Positions 52,717 through 60,670 of a stretch of DNA of 60,670 bases are shown piece by piece (position 1 is the first letter of the stretch; each line of letters begins with the position of its first letter). Position numbers and translations under genes: made by a program. The stretch covers positions 1 through 60,670 of the forward strand of contig JAPPBX010000054.1 in assembly GCA_026702755.1 (NCBI GenBank), in the 5' to 3' direction. The DNA is from Candidatus Poribacteria bacterium. GTDB taxonomy: Bacteria > Poribacteria > WGA-4E > WGA-3G. Under the pieces are notes generated by a model. The model ran no database searches and had not been told where the DNA came from. It saw only the letters and a program-made list of their open reading frames with translations.

Positions 52717-53856
52717 ATGCTAAAAACAATAGCGTGCCCAATTTGTGGTACTCAAGTCGAATACGCTATCGAAAATTCGCCCGATTGGTACCGAGATCCA
52801 TCCCTACCCGTCTACCGAATTGATTGTCATGAGAAATGCAGACGGTATTGGCTTGCAGCAATTTCTGACCCGCGACCACAAATCGACCCAGCTATTCTGT
52901 CCGTCCTTGATGAACTAAATGATAAACAACGGATGTTTATCTCCGAATCAACACAGCGTGTTTGTGACACCGATAGTTGGGTAATTTATGACAGTAGTGA
53001 ATTCCAACGACTTGTCAACGATTATCACTATGCAAAGGCGGCTATTATGCTGTATGGATGGCGTAATGCCACCTTCCAGGTCAGCGGTACCGGATTGGAT
53101 GCTGAGAACCGGCTGTTTTTTGTAGAGAGTGAGGGCACACGGTGGACCCTGAGACTCCATCAGCTTGGAACTTCTGTCGATAAAGTCCGCTCTGAAATCT
53201 ATTGGTTAAAAGCACTGTGGAATAAGGCGAAGGTCAAGACCTTATCCCCGGTGCAGGGATGTGACGGAGAATCGGTTCAATGTCTCTCTGGAAACGCTCT
53301 ACCGGTGCGATATGCTACCGCCTACAATTGGATTCCCGGCAAGACGCTTAACCTACTCTCCGAGGCTGAAAAAACGCCTGAACTGATTCGGAGTCTTGGG
53401 ACCATGCTGGGTCGCATGCACGCTCTCTCGGAGACCTTAAAACTGCCGCACTGGTTCACTCGTCCTCGATATGACATTGACTGGATCAATCTGAAAGTTA
53501 AGAAGGCATTTGGAACGGATTACAAGCTTTATTCATCAAGGGAGCACGAAAAACTCTCCACCGTTTCTTCGCGCTTCTCGCGGTTTGCCACGGAACATGG
53601 GGAAGGTAGACACGTTTTTGGACTCATTAACTTGGATTTTGAACCTCATAATATCGTTATTTCGGAGACACAGCCCTGTCCAATCGACCTGGTCCACTTG
53701 GGGTTTGGTTATTACATTTCAGATATTCTGAATGTTTCGCGCTGTTTTGATACGGACGAACAGCCGATTTTCTTCGAGGCGTATCAAGAAATTCGATCAC
53801 TACCGAAAGATTACCGTCAACAGTTTGCTTTATTTGATGATATAGGCTTACTGTAA
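52717..53856 (+). CDS. Zinc-ribbon plus APH-like kinase, copy 1 (altered active site)
   Basis: The product is 379 aa with AAGGAGGA before the ATG. Residues 7-41 form a zinc-ribbon with C7, C10, C37 and C41. The kinase-like part (~120-379) resembles aminoglycoside/choline phosphotransferases: ALWNKAK, a linker with LGTMLGRMHALSETLKLPHW, and the catalytic loop INLDFEPHN (D307, with N305 where copy 2 has His). The metal Asp sits in PIDLVHLGFGY. Compared with copy 2 the loop is altered, so activity could be changed. It is immediately followed by its paralogue (88 bases away). The APH fold phosphorylates small molecules or proteins; the N-terminal metal ribbon suggests it binds another macromolecule. 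Confidence 0.75.
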   Translation: MLKTIACPICGTQVEYAIENSPDWYRDPSLPVYRIDCHEKCRRYWLAAISDPRPQIDPAILSVLDELNDKQRMFISESTQRVCDTDSWVIYDSSEFQRLVNDYHYAKAAIMLYGWRNATFQVSGTGLDAENRLFFVESEGTRWTLRLHQLGTSVDKVRSEIYWLKALWNKAKVKTLSPVQGCDGESVQCLSGNALPVRYATAYNWIPGKTLNLLSEAEKTPELIRSLGTMLGRMHALSETLKLPHWFTRPRYDIDWINLKVKKAFGTDYKLYSSREHEKLSTVSSRFSRFATEHGEGRHVFGLINLDFEPHNIVISETQPCPIDLVHLGFGYYISDILNVSRCFDTDEQPIFFEAYQEIRSLPKDYRQQFALFDDIGLL

Positions 53857-53943
53857 TCCAGTGGGTAAGTCTACCCCTAACAAGAATAGATGGAATGGTA
53901 GACATGCAAAATTGGAAAAAGATGGTGCAGGAGGAAGGCAATC

Positions 53944-55083
53944 ATGACAAGGAAAATGTCATGCCCATTTTGTCAAACCCAAGTTGAATATGCTATTGAG
54001 AATTCTCCTGATTGGTATCGCGATCCGTCTCTACCGGTCTACCGGATCGATTGTCATGATAAATGTAGGCAGTACTGGCTTGAAGCAATTTCTGACCCAC
54101 ACCCACAGATTGATCCCACCATTCTTGCCTTCTTGGATTCACTTGATGACGAACAACGAACCTTTATATCTGAATCGACACGGCACGCTTGTGACAACGG
54201 CATTTTGATAGTTTATAACGGAAACATTTTACAATACCTTATCACCGATTGGCACTACGCAAAAGCGGCTGTTGTGTCGTATGCGTTGAATAACGTTTCA
54301 TTCCGAATTAGTGGTCTTGGATTTGATTTTGCGAATATATTGTTTTTCTTAGAGGCTGAGGACGCTCGGTTCACATTGAGACTCCATCGCGCTGGAACCT
54401 CTATCCATGAAATTCGATCTAAAATCTATTGGTTAGAGGCTCTTTGGAACAAGGGACGCGTCAAGACCCTCTCCGCTATTCCAGGACGTGATGGCGAAAT
54501 GCTCCAATGCATCACTCCAAACGACCTACCTTCACGCTATGCAACTTTGTACGATTGGATTTCCGGTGAGACGCTTAGCGCACTCTCTGCAGCGGAAAAA
54601 ACGCCTGAACTGATTCGCGGTCTTGGGAACATGGTTGGTCGCATGCACTTTGTGTCGAAAACGTTGGAATTACCGCACTGGTTTACCCGTCCTCGGTACG
54701 ACATAGACTGGATTATCTCTAAGGTTGAAAAGGCACTTGAAAGTGATCACACAGACGCTTCAGCGGAGGAGTTTGCAAAACTCTCCTCACTTTCTTCGCG
54801 CTTCTCACGGTTTGTTGCGGAACACGGAGAAGGACGGGACGTTTTTGGGCTGATTCACTCGGATCTGGAACCCCATAATATCGTTGTTTCGGATGGACAG
54901 CCCTGCCCAATTGACGTGCGCGAATTTGGGTTCGGTTATTATCTCTCAGATATTCTGACGCTTTCACACCATTTTAGTGAAGATGAACAACTGATTTTCT
55001 TTGAGGGGTACCAAGAAATCCGCGCACTTCCGACAGATTATCGTCAACATTTAGCTCTATTTGAAGAGTTGCACACACTGTAA
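53944..55083 (+). CDS. Zinc-ribbon plus APH-like kinase, copy 2
   Basis: The product is 379 aa, the same length as copy 1 and clearly homologous along its length: zinc-ribbon with Cys at the same places (C-P-F-C ... C-H-D-K-C), and the same segments through to the C-terminus. The catalytic loop here is IHSDLEPHNIVV (H305, D307) and the metal site PIDVREFGFGYYLSDIL, which is closer to the family than copy 1. Some regions differ widely, such as residues 73-95. Likely a gene duplication with copy 2 keeping the original activity. AGGAGGA before the ATG. Confidence 0.78.
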   Translation: MTRKMSCPFCQTQVEYAIENSPDWYRDPSLPVYRIDCHDKCRQYWLEAISDPHPQIDPTILAFLDSLDDEQRTFISESTRHACDNGILIVYNGNILQYLITDWHYAKAAVVSYALNNVSFRISGLGFDFANILFFLEAEDARFTLRLHRAGTSIHEIRSKIYWLEALWNKGRVKTLSAIPGRDGEMLQCITPNDLPSRYATLYDWISGETLSALSAAEKTPELIRGLGNMVGRMHFVSKTLELPHWFTRPRYDIDWIISKVEKALESDHTDASAEEFAKLSSLSSRFSRFVAEHGEGRDVFGLIHSDLEPHNIVVSDGQPCPIDVREFGFGYYLSDILTLSHHFSEDEQLIFFEGYQEIRALPTDYRQHLALFEELHTL

Positions 55084-55458
55084 CCCAACGGGTAAGTCTG
55101 ATACTTTGTCAAGTTCACATTATAGATGATCCTGTTTGTAGTAGGGCAATTCATTGTCCGTTGTTGACCTTTGTGAACATCTTTAGAAAAGAACCACTGA
55201 TCAGATAAATTACGGCCCTGACGGCTGATTATTGACGGCTGAAAACTGAATGTGTTACACTGGCAAAACCATTTTTTGACAATTTAACTTTTTTGTGGTA
55301 CACTTTAATTTACTCTTGGGTAATTTATGTTAAGTACAACTTTGCTGTTATAATCTGTCCACCCATAAGTACTCGGAGTCTAACATTGTGCAATCTGAAA
55401 GCATTGAAATAAACGATTTTACGACGAACCAGTTAGTAGGTTCGCGGGGATATGGATC
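55084..55458. promoter_or_regulatory. Intergenic region with TA promoter signals
   Basis: No gene seen. A dispersed ACGGCTGA...TGAAAACTGAA-type repeat is at about 55213-55252. A promoter with perfect TTGACA (55276-55281), 17 bases and TACACT (55299-55304) follows, and a TATAAT (55349-55354) lies 45 bases on. Either could drive the XRE-ImmA gene at 55459. Confidence 0.55.
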
Positions 55459-56631
55459 ATGGCTAAGTCCGTTAAAGCACTCATCACGCCAGAAGTTCTC
55501 AAGTGGGCGCGTGAAAGACGCATTAGATTAGAGATTGATTACGCGGCAAAAAGATTGAAGATTAAGTCCGAAGACCTTGAAGCATGGGAAAACGGGACCG
55601 AACAACCCACTTTCGCGCAGCTAAAGAAAATTGCGAAACTCTATAAAACCCATATTTCTATATTCTATCTGTCGGAACCGCCTACCGATTTTCAGCCACT
55701 CACAGATTATCGAGTACTGCCCGAACAACTTGTCACGGATGAAGAGCAGGTCTATAGATTGAATGCTAACATCATTGAAGCGTTTGAAAGGCGCGAGACC
55801 CTTATTGAACTGTACGAATTGTTAGAGGCACCGCCTCCGGAGGTTACACTAAATGTTAACAAGTATGAAAATCCGGGGCAAGCAGCGCGAAAAATAACAG
55901 AATTTCTTGAGCTCAATAGGGTACAACTACAAAGAGCGAATGACCAATATGCTGCGTTGAAATTTTGGAAACAGATTATTGAAGCAAAAGGCATCCTCGT
56001 CTGTCAAACATCTGTGAACACACATCTTTCTGTTGAACTGAAAACAGTACGTGGATTTTGCATTGCCCAGAGACCTTTCCCCATAATCGTGGTGAACCCC
56101 AAAGATAGTCCGTACGGTCGTATTTTCACACTCATTCACGAGTTAGTCCACATTGCACTCGGGGAAAGTGTCATCCAGAATACTGGATTTGAAGAGGTAA
56201 ATACCCTGAATCTGGATCCTATTGAAGTTTTTTGCAATCAGGTGGCCGCCGATTTTTTAGTTCCAGAGAGTGAATTGCTTGAGATCGTAAATTTGGAGAC
56301 GTTCCAAGAAGATTTACCTGGAATCTCCAAATTCTTCCATGTCAGTCCTGAAGTTATTATGCGGCGATTACTAACACTCGAAAAAATCTCGCGACGTAAC
56401 TACCAAATGTACAGAAATCGTCAATTGGCAAAGTATAGGGACGCTCCAAGACAAACGGGTGGATCTGCCCCTTACCATAATCGGCTTCTCAATACTTCCG
56501 GTGAACATTTCGCACGAACTGCTTTTACAGCTTATTACGAACAGAAAATTACACGCGCTGAACTCGCCTCCGTTCTTTCTAATTCTGACACAAAACATCT
56601 TGCTAAAATCGAGAGTGCTATCTTTGTATGA
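55459..56631 (+). CDS. XRE helix-turn-helix plus ImmA/IrrE-type metallopeptidase
   Basis: The product is 390 aa. Residues ~10-70 are an XRE-type helix-turn-helix (IDYAAKRLKIKSEDLEAWENGTEQPTFAQLKKIAKL). The metallopeptidase domain has the zinc motif H-E-L-V-H at 227-231 (LIHELVHIALGE) and a following acidic ENQV-like region (IEVFCNQVAADFLVP). This is the COG2856 architecture. Such proteins repress a partner toxin and are cleaved or cleave others on stress (family knowledge). It overlaps the next gene by four bases (ATGA), typical of a toxin-antitoxin or phage-regulator pair. Confidence 0.92.
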   Translation: MAKSVKALITPEVLKWARERRIRLEIDYAAKRLKIKSEDLEAWENGTEQPTFAQLKKIAKLYKTHISIFYLSEPPTDFQPLTDYRVLPEQLVTDEEQVYRLNANIIEAFERRETLIELYELLEAPPPEVTLNVNKYENPGQAARKITEFLELNRVQLQRANDQYAALKFWKQIIEAKGILVCQTSVNTHLSVELKTVRGFCIAQRPFPIIVVNPKDSPYGRIFTLIHELVHIALGESVIQNTGFEEVNTLNLDPIEVFCNQVAADFLVPESELLEIVNLETFQEDLPGISKFFHVSPEVIMRRLLTLEKISRRNYQMYRNRQLAKYRDAPRQTGGSAPYHNRLLNTSGEHFARTAFTAYYEQKITRAELASVLSNSDTKHLAKIESAIFV

Positions 56632-57125
56632 ATTCGTTGCTTAACCAAGGCCAGGTAATTTACAGTCTTGATACGAGCGCGCTGATCGCCGCTTTTCATG
56701 AACGATACCCCATCGAAAACTTTCCTTCTTTTTGGCGTAAAATTGAGGCTCTGATAAAAAACGGTCAACTGAAAATGTCGCAAATTGTTTTTGACGAAGC
56801 GATGAGAGATACAGAGATCAAGCAATGGTGCGATGAGAATCAATTAAAGCCAGACTTTCAAGTGGTTATTGATGAATCAGTGCAGGAGCAAGTCAGTGAA
56901 GTCCTATCGGAATTTCCAAGATTGGTGGACAATCGGACAGGGAAATCAGGTGCCGACCCGTGGGTTATTGCGTTGGCACTCACTATTGAGAACTGTGTTG
57001 TCGTAACAGAAGAAAACCCTACACATAGCCAAAATAGACCGAAAATTCCTGATGTTTGCGTTCATTTTAATCTTCAGTGTTTCAAAATAGTAGACTTGAT
57101 AGAAAAAGAAAACTGGATCTTTTAA
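56628..57125 (+). CDS. DUF4411 PIN-like toxin
   Basis: The product is 165 aa. The PIN-type acidic residue is in YSLDTSALIAAF (D15), then FDEAMRDTEIKQW. A second acidic cluster is GKSGADPWVIALAL, then VVTEENP. The layout matches DUF4411, a PIN-related family known to sit after XRE-ImmA genes. PIN domains cut RNA. The pairing and 4-base overlap suggest the toxin of a toxin-antitoxin pair with the gene before. Confidence 0.85.
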   Translation: MNSLLNQGQVIYSLDTSALIAAFHERYPIENFPSFWRKIEALIKNGQLKMSQIVFDEAMRDTEIKQWCDENQLKPDFQVVIDESVQEQVSEVLSEFPRLVDNRTGKSGADPWVIALALTIENCVVVTEENPTHSQNRPKIPDVCVHFNLQCFKIVDLIEKENWIF

Positions 57126-57329
57126 TCCCGAAAAAAAGTAAAGTAATTCGACCAAATTTACAGAAGCATTGAGTTTTCGATTCTTTAGTCTGGTTTTCAT
57201 CCAGCCGCTGGATGCTAATTGCTATGGTCTCTTGGTCGGTCCAGTTTCCTAACCTCACCAGATTGTTAAAAAAGACATTAAACCAGGCAATTTCAAACTG
57301 AATGGCTCTGTGAAACACGCCCGTTGTGA

Positions 57330-57358
57330 TTGACTTGTGTTCACGTTTATGATAACAT
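57330..57358 (+). promoter_or_regulatory. Sigma-70-like promoter for the second beta-propeller hydrolase
   Basis: TTGACT (57330-57335), 17 bases, TAACAT (57353-57358), 40 bases before the ATG at 57398. One mismatch in the -35 box, two in the -10 box. Confidence 0.4.
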
Positions 57359-57397
57359 GTCTGCCCAAAGGACACGGAATATCTAAGGAGCCGACAC

Positions 57398-58789
57398 ATG
57401 GAACACCGCTATCTTTTCCTTGACCTGCAGTACATCACCCGCATCGAGGGGTTGTATCGGCGGATGCACCAACCGCAACGGCATCCCGATAACCCGGTTT
57501 TGCGCGGTGAGCATCCGTGGGAGAGTGTCGCATCCCTCTACGGCACGGTGCTTTACGACCCGCAGGATTCACTCTTCAAAATGTGGTATCTCACAGGACC
57601 TTACGCGGATGGTATGGTGAAAGTCCGTCAACGGGACGCGCTCGGCAATATAACGCTCCTTGCTTATGCGACTTCAACCGATGGGGTGCACTGGGAAAAA
57701 CCTATCTTAAATCAGGTCGATTTTGAAGGCAGTACCGAGAACAATCTGGTTGACATCGGACGCACAAACTGTGAGGGTGCAGCTATCATCTACGATGAAG
57801 GTGAGACCGACCCTGCGCGTCGTTACAAGGGTTTTTATTGGGAGCACGGCGGAATCGACACCTTTGTTGAATACGAGGGACGCACGATCTGGGGACACGG
57901 TGAAGGAGACGGCATGTGGATGTCGTTTTCACCGGACGGCGTTCATTGGACGGACTGCGAAACCAATCCCGTCATTCCGCTCGGTAGCGACACAACCCAA
58001 TCCTTGGTGTGGGACCCAAAGATACAGAAGTACGTTGTATTTGGACGGTTCGGGGCAGGTGGTCGCAAAACGGCTCGCGCTGAAAGTCCTGACGCGATTA
58101 ACTTTAGTGAACCGAAACGTGTGTTTGCGTGCGATGAGGTCGATGAAGAAGGCACCCAGATTTACGGTATGCCGATCAACATCTACGAAGGTGTCTATCT
58201 CGGTATGATCTGGATCTATCGTGAAGGCGTTGATGGCACGATTGACACCTCGCTCGCTATGAGCCGTGATGGTATCCGCTGGCAACGCGTCTTGGATCGT
58301 CAGACATTCCTGACGCTCGGAGAACCGGGGAGTTGGGAAGACGGCATGGCGCGGATTAGTCAGAATTTCATCACACATAACGATCATATCTATTTCTATT
58401 ACGGTGGTGTCAACGGACCACACACCGGCAGGAAGTTCAAGCAGGTCGAGCGTAAGCACAAAACTATGCTCGGCTTGGCAACGTTACGCCGTGACGGATT
58501 CGTTTCCCTTGATGCTGGTGAAACCGAAGGGTGTATGCTGACGAAACCGTTGACGCTTGATGGTAGGAAGCTACACCTCAACACCGATGCGAGTCAAGGC
58601 TACGTCACCGTCGCTGTCACTGATGATATAGGTGTTCCTTTGGAGAATTATACCTCACATCAAAGTGTCGGGAATCAATTGGATATAGAAATTGAATTTA
58701 ATCATTCGTTAGCGGCACTTAAAGGGAAAGAGGTACGGCTCCGGTTTCAACTCAGGAACGCGAGTCTGTATTCCTATTGGTTCGCTTAG
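57398..58789 (+). CDS. Five-bladed beta-propeller glycoside hydrolase-like protein, paralogue
   Basis: The product is 463 aa with AAGGAG before the ATG. It shares the design of the gene at 44299: YATSTDGVHWEKPILNQ, SPDGVHWTDCETNPV, MSRDGIRWQRVLDR blades, and a C-terminal sandwich (LHLNTDASQGYVTVAV ... VRLRFQLRNASLYSYWF). Sequence shows no signal peptide. The catalytic acids were not fixed, so exact enzymatic type is open (GH43/GH32 superfamily). Followed after 29 bases by a HAD phosphatase. Confidence 0.7.
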   Translation: MEHRYLFLDLQYITRIEGLYRRMHQPQRHPDNPVLRGEHPWESVASLYGTVLYDPQDSLFKMWYLTGPYADGMVKVRQRDALGNITLLAYATSTDGVHWEKPILNQVDFEGSTENNLVDIGRTNCEGAAIIYDEGETDPARRYKGFYWEHGGIDTFVEYEGRTIWGHGEGDGMWMSFSPDGVHWTDCETNPVIPLGSDTTQSLVWDPKIQKYVVFGRFGAGGRKTARAESPDAINFSEPKRVFACDEVDEEGTQIYGMPINIYEGVYLGMIWIYREGVDGTIDTSLAMSRDGIRWQRVLDRQTFLTLGEPGSWEDGMARISQNFITHNDHIYFYYGGVNGPHTGRKFKQVERKHKTMLGLATLRRDGFVSLDAGETEGCMLTKPLTLDGRKLHLNTDASQGYVTVAVTDDIGVPLENYTSHQSVGNQLDIEIEFNHSLAALKGKEVRLRFQLRNASLYSYWFA

Positions 58790-58818
58790 AAATACGATCT
58801 CTATGAGAGGTGTCATCT

Positions 58819-59628
58819 ATGGCAATCAAGAGTATCCTCTTTGATTTGGACGATACCCTTGTTGTAGAGGGTGCCGCTGCGGACGCAGCCTTTCTGGCGA
58901 CGTGTGAGCGTGCATACGAGAAACACGGCATTGATCCAGAAGCACTTCATCAATCAGTCCGCTACCATGCCCGCCAATTGTGGCGTGCATCTACAACCAT
59001 TAGTTACTGCCGTGCTATTGGTATCAGTTCATGGGAGGGATTGTGGGCGCGTTTTCTCGGTAGCGACCCAAATCTAAAGCGTCTTCGCACATGGACTCCT
59101 ACCTATAGACGTGAAGCATGGTTCCGTGCCCTTGCTGACCACGGCGTAAGTGACTTATCCTTTGCTGAAGAATTGTCTGCTACCTTTCTATTAGAACGGC
59201 GTGCGCGGCATACGCTCTTTTCCGATGTTGAAGACAGTCTAACACATCTTCGCGATATCTACCAATTAGCACTCGTCACCAATGGCGCGCCCGACCTACA
59301 GCGTGAAAAAATTCAAGGTACTAACTTGGTACGATTCTTTGACACAATCCTGATTTCGGGAGAAGTAGGTGTCGGGAAGCCGGATTGCCGAATCTTCAGA
59401 CTGGTACTTGACGCACTTGCCGCTTCGCCACCTGAAACGGTGATGGTTGGAGATAGTTTAACGCGGGACATCTTGGGCGCGCAACGTGCTGGACTCAAAG
59501 GAATTTGGCTGAACCGCTCAGGGAGTGATGCGACCGATCAAGTTACACCGGATGTTCAGATTACAAGCCTGAGTCAATTGCATAAGCGACTGTTAACCTT
59601 GGACAATGTAAACCTAAATCATCTCTAA
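58819..59628 (+). CDS. HAD-superfamily hydrolase
   Basis: The product is 269 aa from the ATG at 58819 (GAGAGG eight bases before); an in-frame GTG at 58810 overlaps the site. Motif I is ILFDLDDTLVVEG, motif II LVTNGAPDLQREK, motif III VGKPDCRIF, motif IV VMVGDSLTRDILGAQRAG. Closely related in design to the HAD gene at 42479-43186. Substrate unknown; possibly a sugar phosphate. Confidence 0.92.
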   Translation: MAIKSILFDLDDTLVVEGAAADAAFLATCERAYEKHGIDPEALHQSVRYHARQLWRASTTISYCRAIGISSWEGLWARFLGSDPNLKRLRTWTPTYRREAWFRALADHGVSDLSFAEELSATFLLERRARHTLFSDVEDSLTHLRDIYQLALVTNGAPDLQREKIQGTNLVRFFDTILISGEVGVGKPDCRIFRLVLDALAASPPETVMVGDSLTRDILGAQRAGLKGIWLNRSGSDATDQVTPDVQITSLSQLHKRLLTLDNVNLNHL

Positions 59629-59930
59629 GGCGTTATATAATATGGGTGTGGCTTAGACCCGTAGGTTGGGTTGAACGGGAACCTCCTCTTGAATTTTTTA
59701 TTAAACTTATTGCTTTTTCCCTAAAAACACTATATAATATCAGTCATATATAGACTTTATAATTTTTGATAATTTAAATTATGATAATAAATTAACTATT
59801 TATAACCTAAGTTGCTGGTTATCCGTCTAAGCGAAACTCAACATCTCACTTTTATCAAACTTACGTTTTATTCTCTAACTCAAAGAGGGTTTTCAACTTC
59901 AGTTATGAAATTTAATCCTGGAGGGAAAAG
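59629..59930. other. AT-rich intergenic stretch with GTAGGTTGGGTTGA repeat fragment
   Basis: A GTAGGTTGGGTTGA box (about 59661-59674) matches one at 7568-7580. The rest is very AT-rich. No gene is seen. Confidence 0.45.
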
Positions 59931-60341
59931 ATGAAACATATCTATCACAAAGAAGATGCCGAAGTCGTACGAATTGAAGGCGAGGCACCGCGCACCTTAT
60001 ACACCCTCGTTGAACCGAATACCGTTGGTACTGAACATTTCTCAATGGGGTTAGAAGAGGTTGACCCCAATAGCGAGATTCCTATGCACTCACACAGCGA
60101 AGCGGAAGAGATTATTTTTGTCTATGGTGGACAAGGGAAGGCGTATGTCGGTGATGAAGTCGCCGACCTAAAACCCGGCACGGTGATCTATCTCCCACCG
60201 AATGTCGAACACCGCTTTGTCAACACAGGCGATGAACCGCTCTGGATCACGTGGACGCTTTCACCACCCGGCTTTGAGAAGCAGATTCGACGGATTGCAG
60301 ACGGCTCCGCCGGAATGGAAGTTTTCAGCGAATCTGAGTAA
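59931..60341 (+). CDS. Small cupin-domain protein
   Basis: The product is 136 aa with GGAGGGA before the ATG. One cupin domain: motif 1 is IPMHSHSEAEEIIFVYGGQGKAYVGDEVADL, seen across ~residues 50-80 (H-x-H and a Glu as metal ligands), and motif 2 is PPNVEHRFVNTGDEP with a final His. It is a metal-binding small-molecule sensor or enzyme; no substrate can be inferred. Confidence 0.9.
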   Translation: MKHIYHKEDAEVVRIEGEAPRTLYTLVEPNTVGTEHFSMGLEEVDPNSEIPMHSHSEAEEIIFVYGGQGKAYVGDEVADLKPGTVIYLPPNVEHRFVNTGDEPLWITWTLSPPGFEKQIRRIADGSAGMEVFSESE

Positions 60342-60670
60342 AAAATCTCTGAAACGTCAGTGCTGAAGATTTGTTAAGTCTGCCCCATTTTGTGCATGAG
60401 GGTATGAAATATGTACCTTTTCGTGCAGCATTTTCCGAAAGTATGGCGAAAACCCCGTCAATATAGTAGTATTCAGACTGGCACGCTATTTGCTAAGGTT
60501 TTTATAAGGTAAGAAATTCCTGCATTGTGAGATGAAAATATTGCACCTTTTTTGCCCCTAAAGTGCGTCACTTAAGGAACGCCACAGATATTTATAGTAA
60601 AACCTACAATTAATTGAGGGTGTTTCATAAATCATTAATATTCTATCGAAAGACAGTTTTAATGTGTGTG
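60342..60670 (+). promoter_or_regulatory. Terminal intergenic region with second sigma-54 promoter
   Basis: The -24/-12 element TGGCACG-N4-TTGCT lies at 60479-60494 (GG at 60480-60481, GC at 60492-60493, 10 bases between). Upstream TGCCCCATTTTGTGCATG (60381-60398) resembles the candidate activator box at 8990-9007 (CCATTTTG core), and ACCTTTTCGTGCA (60415-60427) contains the complement of TGCACGAAAAGG at 7871-7882. Repeat fragments (TAGTAAAACCT) are near 60597. The controlled gene lies beyond the window. Confidence 0.75.

Noticed and set aside
1-60670. tRNA or rRNA genes
   Set aside because: No clover-leaf or conserved rRNA segments were seen by eye on either strand; a tool scan would be decisive.

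Overview
The window is a gene-dense bacterial stretch of about 60.7 kb with moderate GC. It most resembles Candidatus Poribacteria or a close relative (inference from content). Pointers are many Gfo/Idh/MocA oxidoreductases, phytanoyl-CoA dioxygenase-like (PhyH) proteins, WD40 proteins, exported LamG-like proteins sharing a C-terminal TWG-x-IK motif, a dockerin protein, a FlgD-like C-terminal tail, an STT3-type oligosaccharyltransferase, and many small palindromic intergenic repeats. No rRNA, tRNA or CRISPR array was seen. Some intergenic regions carry near-consensus sigma-70 promoters. Two very good sigma-54 (-24/-12) promoters are also present.

Layout. 1-1.0 kb: tail of a secreted protein with a FlgD-like end, a terminator, then a secreted dockerin protein. 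1.0-7.0 kb (minus strand): exported LamG-like protein, alpha-helical-barrel protein, sugar isomerase-like TIM barrel, and a TonB-dependent receptor. 7.0-7.9 kb: repeats. 7.9-15.5 kb (plus strand): the most unusual region. A broken sigma-54 activator gene is followed by candidate upstream activator sites and a consensus sigma-54 promoter. Behind it lie, tightly packed, a 12-cysteine exported peptide, a WD40 protein, a MacB/FtsX-type permease, an STT3-type oligosaccharyltransferase and a CDP-alcohol phosphatidyltransferase. The peptide ends in a D-Y-N-G-T sequon of the kind bacterial oligosaccharyltransferases recognise, so the cassette could be a regulated system for exporting and glycosylating a peptide (hypothesis).

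15.5-30 kb: a Gfo/Idh oxidoreductase, ThuA-like protein, Mrp ATPase, a degraded IS607-type transposon with TnpB, a SelA-like PLP enzyme with a 187-bp tandem duplication at its 3' end, a small exported membrane protein, two further Gfo/Idh oxidoreductases, an S10 serine carboxypeptidase, an OLD-type ATPase/TOPRIM nuclease and an aldo/keto reductase. 30-33.3 kb: MacA-like adaptor and MacB-type permease without the ATPase. 33.5-43 kb: SDR, PhyH-HEAT fusion, class III aminotransferase, PhyH, amidohydrolase, Rieske protein, exported LamG protein, GNAT, small membrane protein, histidine phosphatase and HAD phosphatase. 43-50.6 kb: probable sugar-use cluster (Gfo/Idh, beta-propeller hydrolase, GH32, SDR, aldo/keto reductase, MFS transporter). 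50.7-60.7 kb: exported WD40 protein, two tandem zinc-ribbon/APH-like kinases, an XRE-ImmA/DUF4411 toxin-antitoxin-like pair, a second beta-propeller hydrolase, HAD phosphatase and cupin, ending with a second sigma-54 promoter whose target gene lies outside the window.

All calls come from reading the sequence without database searches. Residue positions are approximate unless tied to coordinates.
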